NCBI GenBank assembly: GCA_025765595.1
Contig: JAIVFH010000397.1
Coordinates: forward strand, 1-22,534
Reading direction: 5' to 3'
Origin: Obelidium mucronatum
Lineage: Eukaryota > Chytridiomycota > Chytridiomycetes > Chytridiales > Chytriomycetaceae
Length of the DNA: 22,534 nucleotides
The notes below the pieces were generated by a model that saw only the letters and a program-made list of their open reading frames with translations, ran no database searches and was not told the DNA's origin. Position 1 is the first letter of the stretch, and each line of letters begins with the position of its first letter. A program made the position numbers and the translations under genes. Positions 16,584-22,534 of the stretch are shown one piece after another.

Positions 16584-18993
16584 TCATCTTTTGATGCTGT
16601 CAGAACTTTTTGCTCCGCGAATAATTGGCGATCCAGCAGCTGCAAAAACCCCCGACTCCGCCCGCAAACTTTCGTTTGATTTACTAAGGGGTCTTCCAGC
16701 CTCGTTCGCCATCACTTTTAGAAGGAAGGGCTGGAAGTTGATTGTCTCTGCGGAACCAACCACCTTCTCTCCGTCCTTCTTTGAATATGCACCAGGCGTC
16801 GATACCAAAATCGCGGATTTACTTCCTCGAAGTCCTGAAAGATCTTGCTTTGAACCTCCCTTCTTCTGGGACAGAGATGCTGTTGTCTTTCCGGTATCTC
16901 CAGAATTCTTGACAACATCATTCACAAACCAATGTGCCGACAGAACTTTTATAAAGTCGCAAATATGGCTTCCAAACTGAGTTTGGGAACTCGGAAGCCA
17001 CACGGCCAACTGTAAAAAGAGTTTGACGAGCTGAGCGGCTGTATCCAAGAAGGAACCTCGGACATCGCAGCTAAGAATATACGATAACTTTGCATAAGAA
17101 TCCCAGGATTTGTCTGTATTGTTGACGTGTTTCATGATGGCAGCACCAAACAAGACAGAAATAAGTGCATTGATGAAAACCTTTAGGATTTAGTCAAGGA
17201 TTTTTAATATTCGACCACAAAAAATTTAACGCATAATATATTTTATGCTTACATCCGCCGCGATATAAACCGACTGAGCGTCTCGACTAAATTTGACAGC
17301 ACAGCGGTCAAGCTTGGGAGCAGTTAAAGTTGTGCCAATATATGGGAATGTCGCTGTAGAACAAATAACACAAGCAAGTAAGACTCCATGGCAGGCCCAC
17401 GGACGATTCTGATACATGGATTGGAACTTGATGTATTGTAACCACCACACGCAGAGAATCACAGCTTGAGAAACAAATCCAGAAGCGTATTGTCGCCAAG
17501 TGCAATCCACCAAGAAGTGCGGTGCAACGTTAAACACGATAATAATCAAAGTTCTCGTGATCCACAGTAAAAGCTGAATGATGTTCGCAAAGGTCAGCCA
17601 ACTTCTTCTTGGCCTATAGAGCTCCACCGCTTGGTATAAAAAGATGGTCGACATTCCAAGAAAGATTCCCTGCAAGGGTAAAATGAGAATCCCGAAGGAG
17701 TGAGAGGAGAAAAAAGGAGAATTTTTAGTTGACTGGAAGGGAAATAGCCGAAACGTAAATCCTCCTCCGCGAAAACAAACCTGCATCATGATGGATGCCG
17801 CAAAAACAATTAAATCTTGCTGCACGATTTCCAAAACCGTTGTAAGGTTCTGAGAAGGTTGAGGAGAAGGTTCCACATAAGTTTTGGTCGTGGCGGCAAA
17901 TGGAGTTATATCCGTGACAAGACCCCAACAAGTAAATCGAATCGAATCGGAAAATTCAAAATACCAGTTGCCGTCTTTCAGCATGGACCGAAAAGCATCG
18001 AGCCTGTAGGTTGTGTTTTTGAAAACTCCTTGCAACACTTCCTTCAAATAAAACTCGCGCGCGTCCAAGTATTTCTCGAGCCAAATGGATTCATTCGTGG
18101 TGGAGCGAGGAGTTTTAAGTCTTGCAGTTGCGTTTTGGGCGATTTGTTGGACGACAATAGGGCCAAGCTGGATACTCGAGTCAAACAGTTGAGCGATAGC
18201 AAGAGGTGACGTGATATTAAACTCTTCAAAGTAAGACTCGATCGGTTCAAAGTATTGATTTTTCTGAACTTGAAGTTGTGCTTGTTGAAATAATAGGTCC
18301 TTTGCTGATGCTTCCCAATCAGTGCAAAATGTCTCCAGCCCAGGAGGTGTAAAACGACCCTCCCTGGGACAGTTGTTGAGACCAATGGCGTTTTCAAGCA
18401 GCCTTGTTTTCTCTCCCGATGTTTGTGTATATTTGGAGCAGAACGTTGTTTTGTTCTCACTCAAGTGGTTGTAATCCTCGCAGACTTTCAACACAGCGCC
18501 TTGACACGTCTTAAATGAAGCGAATCCTGCTGAAATTCCTTGGCCGTCGTTTTCGGTGGAGCAGTAAGCATAAGGCCTTTGGGTAATCACAAGTTTTTTT
18601 GTTAGTGTCAAAACCAAAAAACAAAAGGAGATTCTTGATTCAGTTACTTACAAATCAAGCTGGGCCTTTTCAAAATAAGATGTAAGCTTGATCATTATTA
18701 TGTATTGGCAATCGTTCATGTAAGCTGTAAACGTATGAGCCGAACAGTTCGTGCCCAACTCTTGCAGTAATCCGGTCGCCAAAACAGGAAGGTCCCTTTC
18801 TGTCGTACAGAAGTTATTTAATCAACTGTTTGAGACGCAATAATATGCAGCGTCTGATCAGGGAACGGTTAGGTCTGGGAATACCTTGCACCAACACTTC
18901 TTCCAGAGACAGATCGCGTTTCCACTCAGGTTTCAAACCAATCGCTTTCACCATTAGAGTCACCAGGGAGCTGAAGAGAAGTATCAAGAGCAT
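16584..18993 (-). CDS. GH46 chitosanase-like ectodomain fused to a seven-helix membrane domain (688 aa)
   Basis: Exons 18993-18885, 18799-18652, 18576-17781, 17669-17253 and 17180-16584. Introns are 85, 75, 111 and 72 nt; all joins are in frame and two acceptors are AAAG. A signal peptide (1-17, MLLILLFSSLVTLMVKA) precedes GLKPEW. Residues about 60-303 match GH46 (PF01374): SYFEKAQLD (candidate acid Glu80), TENDGQGISAGF (candidate Asp96), GRFTPPGLETFCTDW, LLFQQAQ...YFEP, IAQLFDSSIQLGP, WLEKYLDAREFY, YRLDAFRSMLKDGNWYFEF and FTCW (300-303). After a 37-residue linker come seven hydrophobic segments at about 341-363, 374-399, 412-434, 442-466, 483-506, 531-552 and 559-579, then a Ser/Lys-rich tail of about 110 residues. 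Topology is GPCR-like (N-out). It may be a chitosan-sensing receptor or membrane-tethered enzyme. The fusion relies on the predicted 111-nt intron inside TM1. Confidence 0.78.
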
Positions 18994-19167
18994 TTGATGA
19001 ACTCTTTGGGCGTCTTTTTTTTCAAATTTCAGATTTACCAAACGGCAAAGAACGATTCAGGTCCTTTTGGAATAATTCTTGAATAATCGCCTATTTTTTG
19101 TTTATTATCTTACTTAATATACTTCAAAAGAAATAGATCCGTTCCGCTTGTAGATTTTTGAACTCTA

Positions 19168-20242
19168 CTACTTGTTGCATTTGTTTGCGCAAGACAGTGT
19201 AGTTGGTGTATTCCAGCAGGTGAATTTCAATTCTTTTGCAAAATTGAAATACCAGTTTTTGTCAGTCAGCATCGATCGGTATGCGTCTACGCGGTATTTA
19301 GTTCCTGGATAAGCCCCACCAAGTCTGTCCCATTCTTCGCTCCTTGCCGTAAAGAAATTGAGAAGCCACCACGATTCGTCAACTTTGCCAGGCATTCCAC
19401 CGGACAATTCAGTAGCTCTGTTTGCAATTTTTTCAATAGATCCAGGACCAAGCTGCACGCTTGTGTCATACATTTGAGCAATCGTAAGCGGAAATTTGAT
19501 GTTGTAATTTACGAAGTGGGGTGTGAGGTTCTCGAAATAGGATGAAAATTGAATTCTCTGTTGTGCTTCTTGGAACAAGGGATCTTTTGCTGCCGCTCTC
19601 CAGTCTTTGCAGAAATTTTCTAAGCCTGGAGGAGTGATTGCTTCTTTTCCTCCGAAAATGCAGCTGCCAACGGTGCGACGTAGTGGGACCAGATACTTTT
19701 TGCAAAAGGTACTCTTGCCGTTGCTTTTGGCAAGCCCTTCGTAAGTCTCACAAACAGTAAGTGCACTTCCTGAACAAGTTGTAAACTGAATAAATCCAGC
19801 AGAAATCCCTTGACCGTCGGCCGTGGTCGAACATTCAGCGAATCCTCTAGGTCCAGAAAAATTAGACAGTGAGGAGAAAAAGAATGGATTGCGATAAAAT
19901 CGAGTTCACTTTACAAGTCTGTTTTGGATGTCTCAAAATACGATGTCAGTCTGAGCATCAAGCTATATTGGCAATCGTCGAGATATTTTCGGTATGAACG
20001 CGTTTTGCAAGAATTTTTTAGCGTCGACTGCTCTTGCGACAAGATCCCGTTCTAGGAGCTAATTTTGGTTTCTCGCGTTTTTGCCTGTATGAAAGAAGGT
20101 CTGATTCACCTTGAATTGAGTTGACGTCGGTCAAATATAGCTCGTTGTTGTTGTTAACCCACTCGGGTTTAAGCCCAATACTCGCAGCGACGGCGAATAA
20201 CTGAGCTAAGTACGCAAGAGTAGTCCAACGGATATGGTACAT
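19168..20242 (-). CDS. Secreted GH46 chitosanase-like protein, possible frameshift (about 309 aa)
   Basis: Exon 1 runs 20242-20110 with signal peptide MYHIRWTTLAYLAQLFAVAA then SIGLKPEW. Exon 2 ends at 19915 and exon 3 is 19846-19168 (68-nt intron, phase 2, as in its neighbours). Conserved GH46 elements: SYFETSKTDL (candidate Glu), TTADGQGISAGF (candidate Asp), FTTCSGSAL, ITPPGLENFCKDW, LFQEAQ, IAQMYDTSVQLGP, YRVDAYRSMLTDKNW and FTCW just before the stop. The start of exon 2 is problematic. The acceptor at 20052 gives the conserved ERDL but then needs a one-base shift near the six-T run 20014-20019; the acceptor at 20033 (CAAG) keeps frame but loses ERDL. It is therefore either an intact gene with a shifted splice site or a frameshifted copy. 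Likely extracellular; presumed role is chitosan hydrolysis. Confidence 0.7.
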
Positions 20243-20438
20243 TCGGTAGTAGGTTGTTTTTGTTGAACAAGATTGACCACAGATTTACGAAACAGAGGTT
20301 CGAGAGTCAACCGTGAGTAACAATGATACTACAAAACCACTTAATTTCCGAACTTAATTTATTAGGCACTGTCTTAATTGATTCTAGAATGAGCTTTTGA
20401 AATGGTTGATGAGGCTGGTCGCCCATCTTCATTCACAT

Positions 20439-21536
20439 TTAACAGCAACAGTTTCGCCCCCCACAATCAAATCCGCAGTGATCCACTTCGAAATTCATCA
20501 TTGACATGTACGCTTCGACGCGAAACTGCGTCTTTCCATATTCCCCGTCTAAATAGGTCAGGTATCTAGATCGTTGAAACAAGAGTGCAAAAAGCCATCT
20601 CTTTTCAGGAATAGGTAGGCTACTTGCTGGACTTCCTCCTGCTGAGATAGTCGCACTCGCGGCCAGCATCTTTGCAGCCTCGGGGCCGAGTTGAATTGAA
20701 ATGTCAAACAACTGACCCATTGCCTGTGGTGTTTTCAAGTTATACTCCGAAAACAGGCTCGTTATCGGAACGAAATAGGACGAAAACTGAACATTGATTT
20801 GAGCTTGACGAAACAATGGATCTTCTCTCGCAGTTGCAGTCCAATCCTTACAAAACGAGCTCAACCCAGATGGCGTAAATTCGCCAGATTTCTTTTTACA
20901 AAATGGAAGTCCTGCAGCATCGTTCAAGGTGGGCATGTATTTGTCGCAAAATGTCGTGGATTTTTTGAGACTCTGATATTCGCGGCACACAATCTCGACA
21001 CTTCCGCTGCAAGTGGTAAATTGATTGAATCCGGCTGAAATACCTTGTGCGTCTGTGGTTGCGTTGCAAGCATCGTATTCTCTGTCAACCCGAAGAAACC
21101 CTCATTTCAGTTCAAAGGTTGCATCCAAAAAAAACAATTTTGACTTAACAAATCGAATTTCGAAGTTTCCAAATAGGATGTGATTTTTAGGATTATTTCG
21201 TAGTGACATTGACTCATGTAGTCTGTGATTTGAGGACTTTTGTTGAGGTGTTTCGGTGGGTCACCCACAGGCAAGGAATCGGAGTCGCGCGCTTTGCAGG
21301 AGGAATATAGAGTTTAAACAGTCATTCTGCGACTACTTGCAATCGCATATATTTTATAAGTTACCTTCCACAGCAGCTAATTCAAGTTTCTTTAAGTCAT
21401 CTGCGGACGGTGTTCCAAGCCTTGCAGCAAATCTCAAGCTGTCTTGGTTATTTATCCAATCTACTTTGATTCCAAGAGAGGTGGCAGAGGCCGAAAGCCA
21501 TGCAAGTAGCACAGTGGCTAATAGGACGCGACTCAT
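20439..21536 (-). CDS. Secreted GH46 chitosanase-like protein with Cys-rich end (318 aa)
   Basis: Exons 21536-21365, 21291-21150 and 21081-20439. Introns are 73 nt (GTAACT...GCAAAG, phase 1) and 68 nt (GTTAAG...TTGACAG, phase 2), at the same positions and phases as in the GH46-7TM gene. Signal peptide MSRVLLATVLLAWLSASATS, then GIKVDWIN. GH46 landmarks: SYLETSKFDL (candidate Glu), TTDAQGISAGF (candidate Asp, with DGQG changed to DAQG), FTTCSGSVEIVC, EFTPSGLSSFCKDW, PLFRQAQ, MGQLFDISIQLGP and FRVEAYMSMM. The normal end (NWYF...FTCW) is replaced by FEVDHCGFDCGGRNCCC, an unusual Cys-rich C-terminus that may reflect a shifted frame or a missed exon. Both candidate catalytic residues are kept, so activity is possible. 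Confidence 0.78.
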
Positions 21537-21683
21537 TTCTTTTCACAATGTGAAGATCTGTTTGAAAATCGTTGATTGAACTACAGTATAATTTTCTATT
21601 TTAAATAATCGAAAACAAGAAGCAGCATCAGAACAAGAAGAGAAGCAGAAGAAAAATGGGAATCGCTGCAGGAACAGAAAATC

Positions 21684-22534
21684 CTAGACTTGACACTTGA
21701 AAGGGAACACTTTTTCTCCTTGAAAATCGTATACTAGCTCCACATAGTCGTTCGAAAACGCCATATTGTGTTGAGCTTGGATATCCGTGAGAGATGGATT
21801 CACGCTGGAGTCGACAAGTCTTTGAATAGGTGGAATTCGGTTTGGGATCGTCTCTCTGAAGTGATCATTGTCCTCATATTGAATCCTGTTGCGCAAATAT
21901 TGAATTAACCACTCTCTTTCTGAATTGGCTTCGATGTTGCGAGTAATTGTTGGAATACTGTCAGGGCCCAATTGAATTGCCGTATCGTATAACTGACTAA
22001 TTGTCAAGGGGCTTTGATCTTGAATAGGTCAATATATTGTGTTATTTTCGAATAGTATGATCTTTTGGCAACATTCAGTGTGCTTGTCGGAATAATTTAT
22101 CGTCGGCGGCTTTTGTCCATTCCGCGCAATAATTCTCCAATCCAGTCGGCGTGAACGCGTCTTTTTTTCCTGCGTCGCATCTGCGTTCTTCTTGTACCGT
22201 TGCGCGAAGAAGTGAACCATTGTCTATAAATTCATCGCAAAAGTAGTCCCTGTGCCAAAATTTGATATTCCTGGCACACTTGCATCGCTGATCCAGAGCA
22301 AGTGGTAAACTCAAAAACGCCGCTGGAAATCCCCTGGTCGTCCGAAGTAGGTTTGCACCCACGAAACGTGTCCTCACTACAGTAAAACACTTTTCAATCA
22401 ATCGATAGGTTAAAAAGATTATGATTGAATTACTATTTTTGGTCGGAGTTTTCAAAGAAAGCTGTGAGATGAAGCATAATGTCGAACTGGCATTGGCTTA
22501 AATATTCTGGATTAGTTTGGCCGCTGGTGTCTGG
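21684..22534 (-). pseudogene. GH46 chitosanase-like copy, partial and frame-disrupted
   Basis: The 5' exon is cut by the window edge (22534-22434). A 57-nt intron (22433-22377) sits at the family position with phase 2. Fragments clearly match the neighbours: YLSQCQFDIMLHLTAFFENSD (candidate Glu), TSDDQGISSGVFEFTTC (candidate Asp), DAFTPTGLENYCAEWTKAA, LFRQA, then KRSYYSKITQYIDLFKIKAP and LTISQLYDTAIQLGP, and a divergent end in FKCQV. These pieces lie in different frames. Shifts are needed near 22238-22256, near 22074-22084 and at the four-G run 22008-22011. It may be a decayed duplicate or reflect indel errors in the assembly. I do not assign a function. Confidence 0.75.

Noticed and set aside
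1..22534. tRNA, rRNA, CRISPR arrays, insertion sequences or viral relics
   Set aside because: No cloverleaf-like, array-like or terminal-repeat structure was noticed by eye; tRNAscan and repeat searches were not possible.

Overview
The window looks like gene-dense nuclear DNA of a eukaryote, most likely an early-diverging (zoosporic/chytrid-type) fungus. Almost every convincing gene needs one to four very short introns (46-111 nt, GT...AG, often with a CTAAC/CTGAC-like branch site) to read correctly. Intergenic gaps are usually under 400 nt, and no bacterial operon signals were seen. Supporting families are fungal-style CYSTM proteins, a TMEM53/DUF829 hydrolase, an Alr4036-type FMN-binding protein, and a rhodopsin-type 7TM receptor of a kind rare in Dikarya. 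The lineage call is an inference.

Layout. 1-1791: the 3' end of a coiled-coil gene (+), then two unrecognised minus-strand genes. 2160-4089: three minus-strand genes for small PY-motif, Cys-tailed membrane proteins. 4288-6409: a class A-like GPCR and a TMEM53-like alpha/beta hydrolase (+). 6486-7966: a 19-cysteine mini-protein (+) and two paralogous CYSTM genes (-) with identical three-exon architecture. 8057-8472: a small unknown gene (+). 8574-11994: five consecutive minus-strand genes for single-pass, probably N-out membrane proteins; three share a cytoplasmic DEPLPxY tail and two share a C-terminal KSE..LLK..CCQxC..GLGI signature. 12373-13998: a 500-aa Ser/Thr kinase (+). 14074-14545: a doubtful gene or relic. 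14778-16384: a His-rich Alr4036/PPOX-type protein (-). 16584-22534: four tandem minus-strand genes related to GH46 chitosanase. The first is a predicted fusion of a secreted GH46 domain to a seven-helix membrane domain, two encode secreted proteins (one with a frame problem), and the last is partial and frame-disrupted.

How they may work together (inference). The window is rich in surface and membrane proteins: a GPCR, a GH46-7TM candidate receptor, palmitoylation-type Cys tails, and many short cytoplasmic PPxY/LPxY motifs of the kind bound by WW domains of NEDD4/Rsp5 ubiquitin ligases. A coherent hypothesis is a locus for sensing or remodelling chitosan-containing walls plus PY-motif adaptors that control receptor turnover. 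The sequence alone shows clustering and motifs, not function.
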